34,300 bases of DNA, taken from the NCBI GenBank assembly GCA_027604705.1, contig JADHYV010000126.1, positions 1 through 34,300 on the forward strand, given 5' to 3'. The position numbers and the translations under genes were made by a program. Positions 9,179 to 20,462 of the stretch are shown here, in pieces. The stretch is from Allomyces arbusculus (taxonomy: Eukaryota > Blastocladiomycota > Blastocladiomycetes > Blastocladiales > Blastocladiaceae). Within the stretch, counting starts at the first letter, position 1; every line of letters begins with the position of its first letter. The notes beneath the pieces were generated by a model. The model saw nothing but the letters and a program-made list of their open reading frames with translations, was not told the origin of the DNA and did not search any database.

Positions 9179-10370
9179 TCACGCGGTCTGGTCCGCCTCC
9201 GCTGCTGCGACCGCGCGCGGATTCGGACACCCCATCTCCACCAACGCCGTCAACAACCCGCGCTCCCGCACCGCCGCGATTTGCTCGTCCGTCGTGACCA
9301 ACGACGAACCCGTATACGCGACCGCGTTCGCCGACAAGCCCGTGGCCGGATCACGCGCTTGCGTTCGCGGAACGAGCATCATCCACCGCTGCGTTACGAG
9401 AAGATTGTGTGCGTCGGACGACGGGAAGTCGGCGCGCGCCTGCGCGAGGAGGGTCGAGTACGCAGCGTGCATGCCCTGGCCGTTGCGCGGGTTCGGCGCG
9501 GCGTAGTGCGCGAATGGGAGGGTGGAGGTCTTGTGGGTCGGATCTTTTCGGCGGGTGAGTGGGTGAATGGAGGTGGAGGAATGGGGGGGGGGGGGGGTGG
9601 GAGGGTGTACCTTGCGCGGCTGCGGCAATGTCTTGCTCAAGCGGGATCGAGCGGTCGAGCGGGAACACCTGGATGTGGCGATGTGGTTGGCTGTGTCGAG
9701 AAACGGCCACCCGATCAGTATCGAAAAGCGGATGCCGTTGAATCGAAATCAAACGCAACGCACCTGCACCCCGACGCCAACCCACAGTTATAAAACGCAA
9801 ACGGGTCCTTGCCCACGGCTTGGAACGCGTCCATGACCGGGACCAACGCGTCCATATCCGGCGCGTCGAGCGGCTGGTCCTGCTCCTGGAACTCTTGACG
9901 TGCCGAGTCAGCTATCGCGCATTGCTTCGTATCAGACTGATCGCAACAAGAACGTACCCTTGGACACGACCAAGACGTGTTCCGGGATCACCGGAAACTT
10001 ATTGAGCAAGAGCACGTGCGCTGGATCGAGATTTGCGACCCACATGGCCGGATCGTACGGCAAGAACGGGTTCGGTTTCTTCTCGCCATTCGCGACGGGT
10101 TTCGGCTGCTGGCCAGGCTTCTTGGCGAGCGACGGCGCGTGCAGTACGCTGATCTGGTCAATGCGCGCAGATCTCGTGCATCAGTTGCCTGGTTGAGGGT
10201 TCGGGTTGGTGGTGAAGGAGCCTGTGGATCACCTTGTGCCCCGTCACCGCGTCGGTAATGTCGATTTGCGCTGTGGCCGTAAATACGAGTCGACCGGCGG
10301 CGCGCGCGTCCTGAAACACGCGCGCGATGCGTGCGGCAAGTTGCTGAGACATGTTGCTTGGGTCGCTCAT
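9179..10370 (-). CDS. APA2: ATP adenylyltransferase (Ap4A phosphorylase), Apa1/Apa2 family
   Basis: Five exons: 10370-10233, 10153-9958, 9893-9764, 9690-9611 and 9543-9179, with introns of 79, 64, 73 and 67 bp. The product is 302 residues, close to the yeast enzymes. Apa1/Apa2 enzymes split diadenosine tetraphosphate with phosphate to give ADP and ATP, keeping Ap4A low, mainly in the cytosol. Family signatures visible: NPFLPYDPAMWVANL and HVLLLNKFPVIPEHVLVV in exon 2, AFYNCG then SQPHRHIQVFPL across the exon 3/4 junction (histidine-triad-like H158-x-H160-x-Q162), and the C-terminal ATP_transf region (MLVPRTQ, NAVAYTGSSLV, TALVEMGCP). Both splice junctions around the H-x-H-x-Q motif restore the expected sequence. 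The start at 10370 gives an N-terminus of the usual length. The fourth intron contains a 15-base homopolymer. The family call is firm; APA1 versus APA2 is not distinguished. Confidence 0.93.
9583..9597. repeat. G15 homopolymer (C15 on the coding strand) inside an intron
   Basis: Fifteen consecutive G on the + strand lie inside the last intron (9544-9610) of the ATP adenylyltransferase gene. On the transcribed sense this is a C run within a pyrimidine-rich intron. The length is likely variable and prone to sequencing error. Confidence 0.8.
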
Positions 10371-10963
10371 TGCCTGTTGAAATATGATCGACGGTAACGA
10401 CAGCGTGGAAATGATTGGTGGTGATCACACTCAAGCTTGCATCACGTGATCGCGATTTGTTTCTGAGAGTCGACCTGGCGAGAGCGGCGAGCAGATCAGC
10501 CTGTGTTGTTTGAATACCAACGCACTGTTTTGCGAGGATACCCAGAGCATTTTTATCCTGTCACTGCTAAATAGCGAGTCGAGAGCCGAGGAAGGCACAA
10601 TTCAAGCACATTCATTGGAGCAATACATCCGAAACACACCCAAAATGAGGACCACCGCCGCGCGGCGCGGCGCGGAGCGAGCGTCCAAAGAAAACAAGCA
10701 AACGAGGTGGGGGCCACCCGCAATGCCGAAGGAGCGGGTGAAGGTTCAGAACGAACAGTGGATGGGTATTGAAAGCAAAGTAGGAACGCGACTCGATGGG
10801 CAGCAGCACGACGGCCGCTGCTGGGGCAAAACTGGTGGTCGCGTGACGACGCGCGGATGCGACACCGTGCAGTCAAACGTTGGCCCTGACGCGGGGCCTC
10901 TTGATGCCACGGTGGGTGAGGACAAAATCGCGCTGCGGTCGCATGGTTGGCGATACGTCGCGT
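10371..10963. other. intergenic between APA2-like gene and ATG44
   Basis: This holds the 3' flank of ATG44 (-) and the promoter and leader of the adenylyltransferase gene (-). Open frames here show no recognisable protein. No RNA gene or repeat is seen. Confidence 0.4.
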
Positions 10964-11464
10964 CTAGTTCTTGCGCTCAAACGCGGTGGGGAACCGCTGC
11001 AGCAGCTCGACGGAGCGGTCCATGACCCACTCGCCCGACTCCTACGTCGTGAGCAAAAGCGGGAGCTTAAGTGCTCCTGCATGCAGAACGCTCGACGGTG
11101 GCGGGCTCATTTACGTACAAAGTACTTGTCGAGAACGAACTTGATTCCTTCGTTCTGCACTTGGTCGGTGGCCAAACCTGGCGGACCTCGACGATGCATT
11201 AGCGCGGGGGTTCTCCGAGTTTGCAGAGATGAAGGACATACTGATCCCAGCCGAGCGGCGGATGCCGGCAAAGACGGTCGAGACGAGCACCGCGTCAAAG
11301 GCGAACGAGAGCAGGCTAACAACGACAGGCGCGAAGCGGGGACCGACAGATTCGGTCAGTCGATGTGCATTGGATGAGGAGTCTTTTTGCTGCGGCGTGC
11401 TCGACAATCCTGTCTGGTGGTGGTTGGTTCATGGCGGGTTCATCGTCCATATTTACCGGGACAT
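10964..11464 (-). CDS. ATG44: mitofissin (DUF1748), mitochondrial fission factor
   Basis: Four exons: 11464-11457 (8 nt: ATG, TCC and two bases), 11315-11242, 11177-11119 and 11041-10964. The assembled product is 72 residues; yeast Atg44 is 73. The first exon ends at a GTAAAT donor and joins at TTAG to give MSRLLSFAFDAVLVSTVFAG, continuing IRRSAGIS, NEGIKFVLDKYF, and ESGEWVMDRSVELL ending in FERKN. These match the DUF1748 pattern: N-terminal amphipathic helix, FDAVLxST.xAGI+RS, conserved GE.V.D.SV and terminal FERK. Mitofissin resides in the mitochondrial intermembrane space and drives the membrane fission needed for mitophagy (known for yeast and fission yeast; inferred here). It is divergent from the COX14-like gene and has a TATA box about 100 bases upstream. 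The GTAAAT, GTATGT and GTACGT donors and phases all agree. Confidence 0.92.
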
Positions 11465-11994
11465 GACGCGAACAAATGGAAAGGAGGTTGATGCTGATCA
11501 GTCGGTCCAAGTTGAACTAGGAGAGCAACCAGAACCCAGCAACGGCGAGGGGCACCGCCGTCCTTTATACTCGACCGTGTCGTGTGCCGTGGCCACTTTG
11601 CACGCCGCATTGTTCGCTCCATCCATGGTGGTGGTCGGAGGTGGTGGCGGCGCCAGACTGTCGACTGGCGTTGGCCGACGAGGTGGAGCGCTGGGAGACG
11701 TGGGGGACAGTTGACTGGCTGGGGGGACGCTCCGAAACGTTCCGACTTTGGGTTGACACATGATGACACGTCCTCCGTGCTTCCCCGAAGGGCAAGTCTC
11801 TGCGGCGGCCCGCCTGTGTTCGGCGATAGATCTGACGGGATGCGGTGAGAGCTGTCGGAACCATCAAGTGGCAGCTGAGCAGGTGCCGTGAGATGGGAGA
11901 CAATTTCGCTGGTTGCTTTATCACGCGCTTGTCAACACCAACGATTCGTGTCGATTCTTGTGATTCGTTGCCGTCGTTGTCCAGCAAACTCACC
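11465..11994. promoter_or_regulatory. bidirectional intergenic region between ATG44 and the COX14-like gene
   Basis: A stretch of 530 bases separates two divergent start codons, so it must hold both promoters. A TATA box for ATG44 is visible; none is clear for the + gene. No open frame here looks coding. Confidence 0.45.
11562..11569 (-). promoter_or_regulatory. TATA box of ATG44 (TATAAAGG)
   Basis: TATAAAGG on the - strand, 98-105 bases upstream of the ATG44 start codon. Called on sequence match and spacing. Confidence 0.5.
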
Positions 11995-12372
11995 ATGTCC
12001 AGCACCGTTTCCAAGCTCGCCGACTTTGTGCAAAAGGCGACCGTCGCCGGCCTCGCCACGATTTCCGTGCTCGGGCTCTATGGTTAGTTCAATGTCGAAA
12101 TAGTGGGATTCACGGCGTTCACAAGCTGATCGACTAATCATTGTCGAAATCCAGGCGTCTACCAAACGACGAGCGCACGCATGCAGTACTCCAAGGAGGT
12201 GACGGAGAAGATCCGCGCACGCGAGCAGGAGCTGGTACTGACGCTCCACGTTCTCAACCGATCGGACCTTGAATCATTTCTGACTTCTCTCTCTACTCTT
12301 CAGATTGCCATTCGCGAAGCCAAGGAACGTGCCGAAGCCGCTGCCGCGGCCAGCACCCCCGCACAGGCGTGA
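11995..12372 (+). CDS. small mitochondrial inner-membrane protein, COX14-like
   Basis: Three exons: 11995-12082, 12155-12234 and 12304-12372, encoding 78 residues. Intron 1 is phase 1 with a GTTAGT donor, a CTAAT branch-like site and a CCAG acceptor; intron 2 is phase 0 with GTACTG and CTTCAG. The protein has a short N-terminus (KLADFVQKAT), one transmembrane helix at about residues 14-36 (VAGLATISVLGLYGVYQ), then a charged helix (QYSKEVTEKIRAREQEL) and an Ala-rich tail. Length, single span and the RLTV-like entry to the helix resemble Cox14, which helps load Cox1 during cytochrome c oxidase assembly. Similarity in such short proteins is weak; another small inner-membrane factor is possible. 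It is divergent from ATG44 and convergent with CFAP20. Confidence 0.75.
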
Positions 12373-12587
12373 GGGTGTCTTCATGATTGCTCCAGCCGCA
12401 CGCGATCCTGCAGCGCACGCCGCCAAACGGCGCGCGCTATTGTGAATAGCTCTTTGTAATTTAGTTGTCATGAATCTCCGTTTTCCATTCCACCCGAGTC
12501 CGCGATGAAACCCCCTCCACTCCAACATTGCGATCCCCCACACGCGCCAGTCCCAGGCCGCCCGACCCGCGGCCCGCCTGCCCCACC

Positions 12588-13536
12588 TTACGCCGCCTTC
12601 TCCTCCCCGCCCGCAGCGACCGCCGTCCCCGCCGGCACCGGTGGCAACCCGCCTGCGCCCGCGCCCGCGCCCGCACCCCCTGCCGCGTTTGCGGCTGCCT
12701 GCTGCTGCGACTGCTGAATCGGCAAGAACAGCTTGAACTCTGGCGGCAACTCCTCTTCCGAGTAGAGCCGGTCCGAGAAGTAGATGCGGCGAATGCGGCA
12801 ATTCGCGTGAATTTGCACGCGCAAGGTCTCAATGTAGTTGGTCCCGTAGGCGCGGCGCGTAAAGTCCGACAGGTTGAATTGGATCTGGTTCCACCCGTCG
12901 TCGAGCCGCATCGGCATCGTGCAGATGAAGGGCTTGACGCGCGTCGTCGACTAGGATGGCAAAGAGGGCGCGTGAGTGAACCGAACGAGCGAGAAAGAGA
13001 CAGCGTGTTGGGTACCTGGTAGTTGGACGCGCGGAACCGGCGGCGCACATTCTTGTCGTCGAGCACCTGCACCTCAAACGTAAAGTACTTTTTCAGGTTC
13101 TTGATGATCATGACGAGAAACGGCAGCTTGATCCCGAGTGTGCGGTTCGTTTGTGCCGGGCACGATATGTAGTTGGTCGAAACGTTGGTGCCAATGATTT
13201 CCAAGACCGACGACTGGATGTCGTTGTCGGTGATGCGCTTGATGTGGCCGTTGCGCACTTGCTTATCCCAGATCTGGAGTGGTTTGGAGCTGGAAGTAGA
13301 GGAGAGGCGGAGGAAGAAGAAGAGGTCAGATAAGTACGACAGGAGCGCCAGCAAAGCCGGCGTTGCGCGCGGCGTCGCTGGATGCGAGTTGCCGAGCGAG
13401 AAACGTTTCCACGCCGTTACGCGCGCACTCCAGGCTGACACGCCAGCGACAGCGGCATACACGGCGAGTCGAGCGACGCGTACCCGATGGAGTAGAGGAT
13501 CGACAAAAATCCGGACTGGAACGTGTTGCGGAACAT
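12588..13536 (-). CDS. CFAP20: CFAP20 (BUG22/GTL3), cilia- and flagella-associated protein
   Basis: Three exons: 13536-13484, 13289-13016 and 12950-12588, giving 229 residues. The start gives [18 protein letters not shown], as in animal and protist CFAP20. Exon 2 has [40 protein letters not shown] and [19 protein letters not shown]; exon 3 has [35 protein letters not shown] and [13 protein letters not shown]. Conservation is near complete over the usual 190 or so residues. CFAP20 is an axonemal inner-junction protein that binds doublet microtubules and stabilises cilia and flagella. Here it adds a Gln-, Ala-, Gly- and Pro-rich tail of about 35-40 residues. The first intron (13290-13483, 194 bp) is the longest of those resolved in the window. 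This gene is the main evidence that the organism has a flagellated stage. Confidence 0.97.
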
Positions 13537-13935
13537 GATGGAGGGTTGACGATGCGCTCGGCGGGTGTCCGTGAAGCGCGTGAGTCGGGTCGAGGTTGGA
13601 GCGTGCTAACTGCTGATGGTTGGTTGGCGGCGGCGCGTCCAGCTCGGGCCGGGCAGCGGTTGCAGCGGCGAGAATCGAATGCAGCGAGTCGCGGTCCACC
13701 AAGTCGCAGTGCGGGGAGGACAGAGCGCAGTGCGACGATGTCAAGCGCTTGATTAGCTTGCCAGTGGCGGAGATCACCGCGCGAGACGCGCAAAATGAAC
13801 GGAAGAGAGGAGCTGGAGACAGAGCAGCGCGCCACGTGCAAGTCCCATGCCGCACCTGACGGAGAAAAAGTTACACTTCAAGGAAAACACGTCGCACACC
13901 CCACACACTTGATCATTTCGCTCGCAAAATCAAAT
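13537..13935. other. intergenic between CFAP20 and separase
   Basis: About 400 bases holding the CFAP20 promoter and the end of the separase transcript. GC-rich frames on both strands are antisense noise with no family resemblance. Confidence 0.4.
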
Positions 13936-16900
13936 TCACTCCACGGCGCTCACCCCGCTATTTTCCCCACGCGCAGCCGCGCCCGCTGCCGCCCGACGTC
14001 TCGCATTCCGCCTGATAGCCGGAACCGGCGTGCTCGGCCCCGCATCACTCGTTTCCGAACCCGACGACAGCTTGGCGGCGCGAGTCCTTGGTGCCGGTCC
14101 CGGACGCACCACTGGTGCCGCGAACGGCGAAGCCGGCCGAGGTGCTGCCATCGTTCCAGCGCGCGGTGCCCCCACCGGGGCGGAGCGTCGCACCAAGTGC
14201 ACGGGCGCGCCGTACACCACCGGCGCCGCGCCAATCAGGTACGGGAAATGGCAATGCTCCCGCGCGCGCGCAACCGCCGCAGCCAACGACGGCGTCGTCT
14301 CCGTCTCAGCCGCTGCCGTTGGCGCACCGACCAGCGGCGGTCCCGGCCGTCTCACGGTCATCGGCGCACGGAACCGTCCCGTTGCCCCCACAGTGGGCAC
14401 AATCGGCGTCGCGCTCGGCCCGCGGTCGCGCGTGCGTTCCACGTCCACGTCCCCTTTACGCGACTCGCCATCCACGGCGGGCAGCGGGAACAGTCCCCAT
14501 GACGTGAGTGCTGCGAGCGCGAACCGGTCAATGTCCTTGTCGGTCACGTCCCACAGATTGGCCACGACGCACGGCGCGTGCAGGAGGTAGTTGAGTGCCG
14601 TGCCCATGGGCTCGAAGTCGCCGGCCGCGGGTAACTTGCCCGAGGAGCAGCCCATCAGGAACGCGGCCTTGACGGATTTCGGCAGCGACAGGAGACGTTT
14701 TGGCGGGCACAGGGATTCGCCGCCGCCGTGGCCGAAATAGAGGAACAGGTCGTGCGCTTGCAGGGCGGCGAGAAAGTGGGATTCGGACTCGGGCGGGACG
14801 CCGAGGTGGCCGTGCCAGTCGGGGCACGATCTATGCGTTGACATCAAGTCGGTCAGTTCAGAGTCCGTCACCCCTAGCGAAATCCGCACACACCGGCAAC
14901 GTACCGCATCATCGGCTCAAAGACGGCCTGCGTGCCCGGCAAGTCTCCCGCCGGATTTACCACATAATACACGCTCGTCCCATCCACGACCACAGGATCC
15001 GCGCGTCTCGCGAGCGCCGCATCCAGCATATCCATCCCAAACAGCCGTGACACGGGCACGCCGCGTAACGCGACCGTCGCCTCCCACGGGATCGGCATCA
15101 TGTGCTTGTCGAGAATGAGGAACACATGCTCTGGCATATCTACGTCGATACTCGCCGACTGGGTCACTGCCGCCAGCAAGAACGCGCGCACCGACGCGAA
15201 TTCGAGTGTCCCACCCGTGACGTCGTCGTCGGTCGTCGCGACCGGGTACCCCGCGCGACTCGCCTCGTCGAGCACGAAATACGTCATATCGTCAAAATCC
15301 GACGGCGTCGCGGTCGTACCGAGCGCGAGCCACGCGTGCGCGACAATGATCGGCACCTGCAACCGTCTCCGCCGCCCGGTCGGCACCGGCGGGACCGCAG
15401 AGTCAACAAACCGCGCCAAGTCCGTCAAGAACTTGCCTGCACCCGAGTGCCGCGCGGCGTGCAGGAGGCCGCGGAACCCGCCGAGCCATGCGGTGTCAAT
15501 TTCGGTCAAGACAGAGAACAAGTCGCGGTCCTGCCGAGTCCGCGTGTCCCACCACCGCACCTTATCCTCGCGCGTCACATAGTTCTCCTTGAGCATCGCC
15601 TCGCTGGCAGAGACCACACCGTCGAGCGTCGCTCGAACACGCGCGTACGTCGGCGCCTTGGTCGCGAAGGACGTCCCCGCGCGAACCGACGCGCGCAGGA
15701 GCGGCAGGCGCACGGTCGCGTGATGTTCGGCGCGCGCAGTGACTACAATCAGCACGTTCCGCACTGTGTCGACCGAGAGCCGGACGACGGCCCATTCGGG
15801 CGGGACGGGCGTCGTCCCGTCGTCGTCATTGGCGGCGAGATCGTCGTCCTCGGGTAACGCCAGCGTCACGAGTGACTCTTCGAGTGGTTCCGCCAACGCG
15901 GACCGGACGGGCGTACGCCGTGGGGTCAGCGTGGATCGGCGCGACCGCGGCGTGCGTCCAAACATCGTCGTTGCCGGGGTCTGCGGCCCCACTCTCGGTC
16001 TCCCGGCGGCGCGGTCCGCGGGCGTCGGTGTCGCCGGCCCCGAATTCCCACCGACTTGTGCGGCAACTGCCGTCCCACCTAACAACGCGCGCATCCGGCG
16101 AAACGTGACGCCATGACATGTCTCCTCGAGCAGCTCCCCCACATCAATCTGGGACTCGATCCTCGCGACGCGCTTGACCGCGTGAATCGCCATGAGCATA
16201 TGCGCCGCGTCCAAAAGCACCGCGGGCGCGGCCACTTCGCCACACTCGCGCACCGCCGCCCACAGCACCTGTTCCGCCAAATCCAGCCGCGCCGTGATCC
16301 GCGTATCTGTGACCAATGGCGCTCCCACGGGGGGTACCACATCCGTCGCGTCGAGCACGACCACGGCGTCGTCGAGCGCCGCGACCGCGGGAATGCGCCG
16401 CAGTGCGCCGGCGACCAAGTCCAAGTGCAGCTTGGCCACGTGGTGGAAGAAGGGCGCGCGTGCGTCGGGCGCGAGCGCGTGGGCGGCGTTGAGTGCGGCC
16501 ATGGTGCGTTTCTCTGCGTCAGGTCGCCGGTTCTGCAGGGCCAGCACGTCCGCGTGGAGTCGGGCAAGGTCGGCGTCGAGCGCGCCGACGTGCGCGGCGC
16601 GTAAATGTTCGTTCTTGCCGGACGTGGGCGGGAGCATTCGGTGCACGCGCGGCGTGTAGGCCGCGTCGGCGAGTAAGTCCGTCACCGTCCGCCGCGCCTT
16701 GACTCGGGACACGACGTCGGCCGCGGCGAGACAGTACCGGTCCGCGGCACCGACCGCATCCGGAACACCACCGCGCGCGCGACGGACAGCGACGTGTCCG
16801 AGCTGGACGAGCCGCATCGCTCCCTCGACCGCCGGCTCCTCCCCTCCCTCCACTCCCTCTCCATCCCCAAGCAACCCCACGGCCTCGTCCAGCTCCCCCT

Positions 16901-19900
16901 TCCGCTCCGCGACGTACGCCAACCACGTCGCGAACCTTAGTTTCGCTACCGTATTCCCCCTGCGCTCCGCAGCGTCCATCGCCTGGCTCGCATACACTTC
17001 CGCATCCCGCCAGAGCCCCGCGACCGCAAACAGCCCAACGACCGCATCCGCGACCTGCACCGCCGCGTGCGGCGCCTGTTTCGCCAACGGCACTGTCTCG
17101 AGCGCTTTCACCAGCGCATCGATCCCGCGCCCTTGGGCCCGCAACCACCGAATCCGCGCGCGGTTGCGCGCGACCGTCGCGACCATTCCCTGGCCGGGAA
17201 CCACGCCAAACACGTCCAGTGCATCGAGCAACGGCGCGGCTTTTGCCGGATTCGCCGCGGCCACGAGGTACTCGGCATAGACGGCCGTCCAGTGGTGCCT
17301 CTCGCTCGCGGGGAGCGGGGCCAGGTACTCGCGCGCAGTCGCGAGGGCCGAACCGACGTCGGCAATGTACCCGAGGTCGAGGTACAGTTCGGCGAGGCGG
17401 ACGAGGGTCGCGGCCTTGCCGCGGTCGGTCGAGTCGATCAATAGTTGCACTTGGTAAAGGATCGGGAGTAAAGAAGTGGACGCGCGGCCGAGTAGGACGC
17501 GCTCGATGTGGTGCAGGTGAAATTGGGTGTCGTCGGGCGAGATCAGGGTGTTGGACGTGACGGCACGCTTGTACAGCTGGAATGCCGCAGCGAGGTCGGC
17601 GTGCGCGCGGGCCGAGGCTGTGGCATCGGGCGAGTTGAACGTAGTGGTGGAGAGGAACGCGCGGTAGACGTGGGCGGTGGCGAGTAAGTCAGGAACAAAC
17701 TGTGCCGGTTCGGTTGGGGGCAAGTTGGGCGACTAGATCGCAACGTGCATGTATTCCCAGTCAGTTCCCAGTCCAAAAGTTGCCCTCCACTCCAAACACC
17801 AACGTACACTCAGTAACGCAATCGCCTCCTCGCACCATGCGCGCATCCTCTCCTCCTCCTTTTTCTCAACCTCCTCACCACCCTTGGCCGCACCCACCGC
17901 CATGATCCGACACAACAGTGCATGTGCCCTCGCGACCATCCCACCCGCACTACCCCTCGCCCACTTGACCCACATCCTCAGCACCCGATCGGCCACCTCC
18001 GTCTGCCGTGCGGCAAACAGGTACTTCCACTCGAAGAAACACACCCAGTGGTCCGGGACCTCCGCGGCCATCGGGCGATACTCCTCCCCTTGCCTCGCCA
18101 CCGCCTCGCGCCGTAGTTGCCGCCCGATAAACCGCGCGACCTCGTGCCGGTCGCCCGTCCGGACGACCGCGCGCAACGCCGCGCGCAGAGTCCCGCGGTC
18201 CCGCGTCCGCGGTGGGGACGAAGTCGATGTGGCCATGGCGTCCGCGGCGTCTGCGTCGGTGACGACGCGGTCAATCGCGGAGACGAGTTCGAGTTTCCGC
18301 GCGAGCTTGATGCGGAGGTCCGGATCGTCGTGAGATGCGAGGTGCCGCTCGAGCACGGCGACGGCCATTTGCGCGGGTTGCAGTGCTGCGCGGAAGTGGT
18401 TCCGGGAGTGCAATGTCGCGGCGAGGTGCTGCAACGCATGGCTCACCCTAACAAGCGGCGACTGAACCGCCGTGGCCCCGACCGCGGGTGCGGGTGCGGG
18501 GACCAAGTCTGCCAACTGCGCGGCCTTCCCGAGGTACCCGACGGCCGTGTCCGTCCCGTCCTGCGCGGCGGCGAGTTGCGCGAGGTACAGCAACCACTCG
18601 AACAAGCTGCTCGCCACCGCCTGGTCCGAATTTACCGCGGGGGACAGCGCGGCCACGAGCAGCGCGACCGTATCGTGAATCAACGCCTTCGCGTAGGCCA
18701 CGCTGTCGTTGAACGGATTCAACGCGTCGTCGCGCGCGTTCACGCGCGCGGTGAATGTCGAGGCTGCCGAGACGTACCGCGACGCCGCGGACCGCGCCGA
18801 TATTGGTGGTGCGGCGCGCGGGGTGCGCAAGCACGAGAGTAGATCTTCGAGCGCGGAGGTGACGGTGGCAAAGTCGGCGGTGCCGATGCGCGTGATCCGG
18901 GCGCGCGCGTGCAGTAAGTGCAGCGAGAGGAGGTGGTCCGGCGGCGGGGCGCGGGGTGCGAGCCAGTGCAAGAGCGACGCGATCGTCGCGTCAGCGTCGG
19001 CGGGCGCGTCGGACGTGGTGGTGGCGAGGGTCGTGCACCATGCGACGGCGAGTCGGGTAAGCCGGTCGATATCGACGTCCGGGTGCGTCGCGACGTCCTT
19101 CACCACCCCCACCGCACCGTTCGCGGGCGGACCCCACTTGATCAGTGCCGCAGTCAATTCCGCGACCGCCCAGTGGCCCCGAACGAGCCAAGTCACGGCG
19201 CGCGGGTAGAGCGGCGAGTCGGTCACGGCACCGGCGAGGTCGAGGACCGTCATGACGAGGCGCGCGGACGTGACGCATTGCGCGCGGCACGTGCGGTCAT
19301 CGAGGCCGGCACCCGGCAAGCACGCGAGCCACCAGTCGAGACTGCCCGCGGTGGTGACAGGGTCGATGTGTTGTGTGACGGAGGATTGCGCGAGCGCGCG
19401 GTCACCGGCCTTGACGAGCACGCGCAAGTAGTGCTGCAGGTGCGTGACGACGACGAGGACCAGGTCGCGCGCACGTGGAGTCAGGACAAACGCGGGCGGC
19501 GGGACCACGGCAAAGAGCGAAGAAGACAAGTTGGATGATGCCGGCCCTGGCGGCGTCGTGCGTCCCGTACGTCCGGTCTCGGCAAGCCGCGACTCGAGCC
19601 GCGCCTTGACGGCCGCGATCAAGTCGAGCGCGTCGTGCGTCGCCCCGGCGTCGACGATAAACGTCATGATATTGGCCAGCCGCTTTTCAATCAGCGCGTT
19701 GGGTGCGAGCGATTCTTGCGCAATACCAGCCGCGCGTAGTTGCGTCTCGACCGCGGCCAGCGCTGGGAGAGTCAACCGGACCGTCTGGACGAGGTAGTCG
19801 CGACGGCGCATCCATTGCGGTCCGAGCGGTGGTGATTGGCGTTCCTTTGCTTGCACAGCCTGCAGCGAGTCGGCGCACGCGCGCAATAAGCGCGCGAGTG

Positions 19901-20036
19901 AGGCGTAGACAGTTGATGGGTCGCTGGCGTGCTGGGAGACGGATTGAAGTGCGGATTTGGTCGAGGCGAGGAGTTTGGCCGTGAGCTTGGCGGGGTCGGC
20001 GACGGCTGCGGCAATGGCAGCTACCGGGTCGGCCAT
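13936..20036 (-). CDS. ESP1: separase (caspase-like cysteine protease, peptidase C50)
   Basis: Three exons: 20036-17808, 17732-14905 and 14830-13936, with introns of 75 and 74 bp (phases 0 and 2). The product is 1983 residues, in the usual range for separases. Separase cleaves the cohesin kleisin at anaphase onset and is held in check by securin. The long N-terminal part (residues 1 to about 1550) is helical, Ala/Leu-rich and repeat-like, as expected for the superhelical regulatory region. The C-terminal protease has EHVFLILDKHMMPIPWEA, SVYYVVNPAGDLPGTQ, the catalytic His motif LYFGHGGGE (H1720), the catalytic Cys motif FLMGCSSG (C1747) and LIGAAPVVYGAPVHL. A tail of about 85 Pro/Ala/Ser-rich residues follows. 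The start is the first ATG in frame; 70 further upstream codons are open but lack an ATG. Both junctions restore family sequence. Confidence 0.95.
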
Positions 20037-20462
20037 GGTCGCGGAGCTTGGTGCGCCCCGCGCGCGCGGGGTGCGTGTGCTGGCGGAGCTGGTAAGTGCT
20101 GGCGGCGTGATCGTCGCCGTCGTCGAGCGCCAGCCAAATGGATGGTAATTTGCTTGCTGCGGTGGTGGTGGGCCCAAGAACGGGTCTGAGGCGATGATGT
20201 GGAGCTGGTGGAAGGTGCGGTGGATCGGAGCACGTGGGCCAGGTGACCGCGACACTGAAGCAGCGGCCGTTTCTGGCTGATCTCCACACCGTCACTGTGC
20301 TGTCGACGCTGTGCCGTTCGTGGCATCTTCGTCGACGAGGACGGCAATTGGCCACATAACAGCGACAGCAAGGACGGCAGCGTCGCGCATCGAGCACGAC
20401 GAGCACCTGCAGGAACCGATCTCCAACACGGGAGTGCAAGCGCACCGCTCCCGCACGGCAAG
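20037..20462. promoter_or_regulatory. divergent promoter region, separase / PARN
   Basis: A 426-base interval between the two start codons must hold both promoters. I see no clear TATA box. The separase reading frame stays open without an ATG for about 220 bases into it. Confidence 0.45.

Noticed and set aside
8313-9506. 397-codon + strand frame taken as one gene
   Set aside because: Its 3' part is antisense to the firmly identified Ap4A phosphorylase exon ending at 9179; only the part up to about 9000 is kept as coding.
12461-13855. 464-codon - strand open frame covering CFAP20
   Set aside because: It reads through introns into non-homologous sequence; the three-exon CFAP20 model explains all conserved segments.
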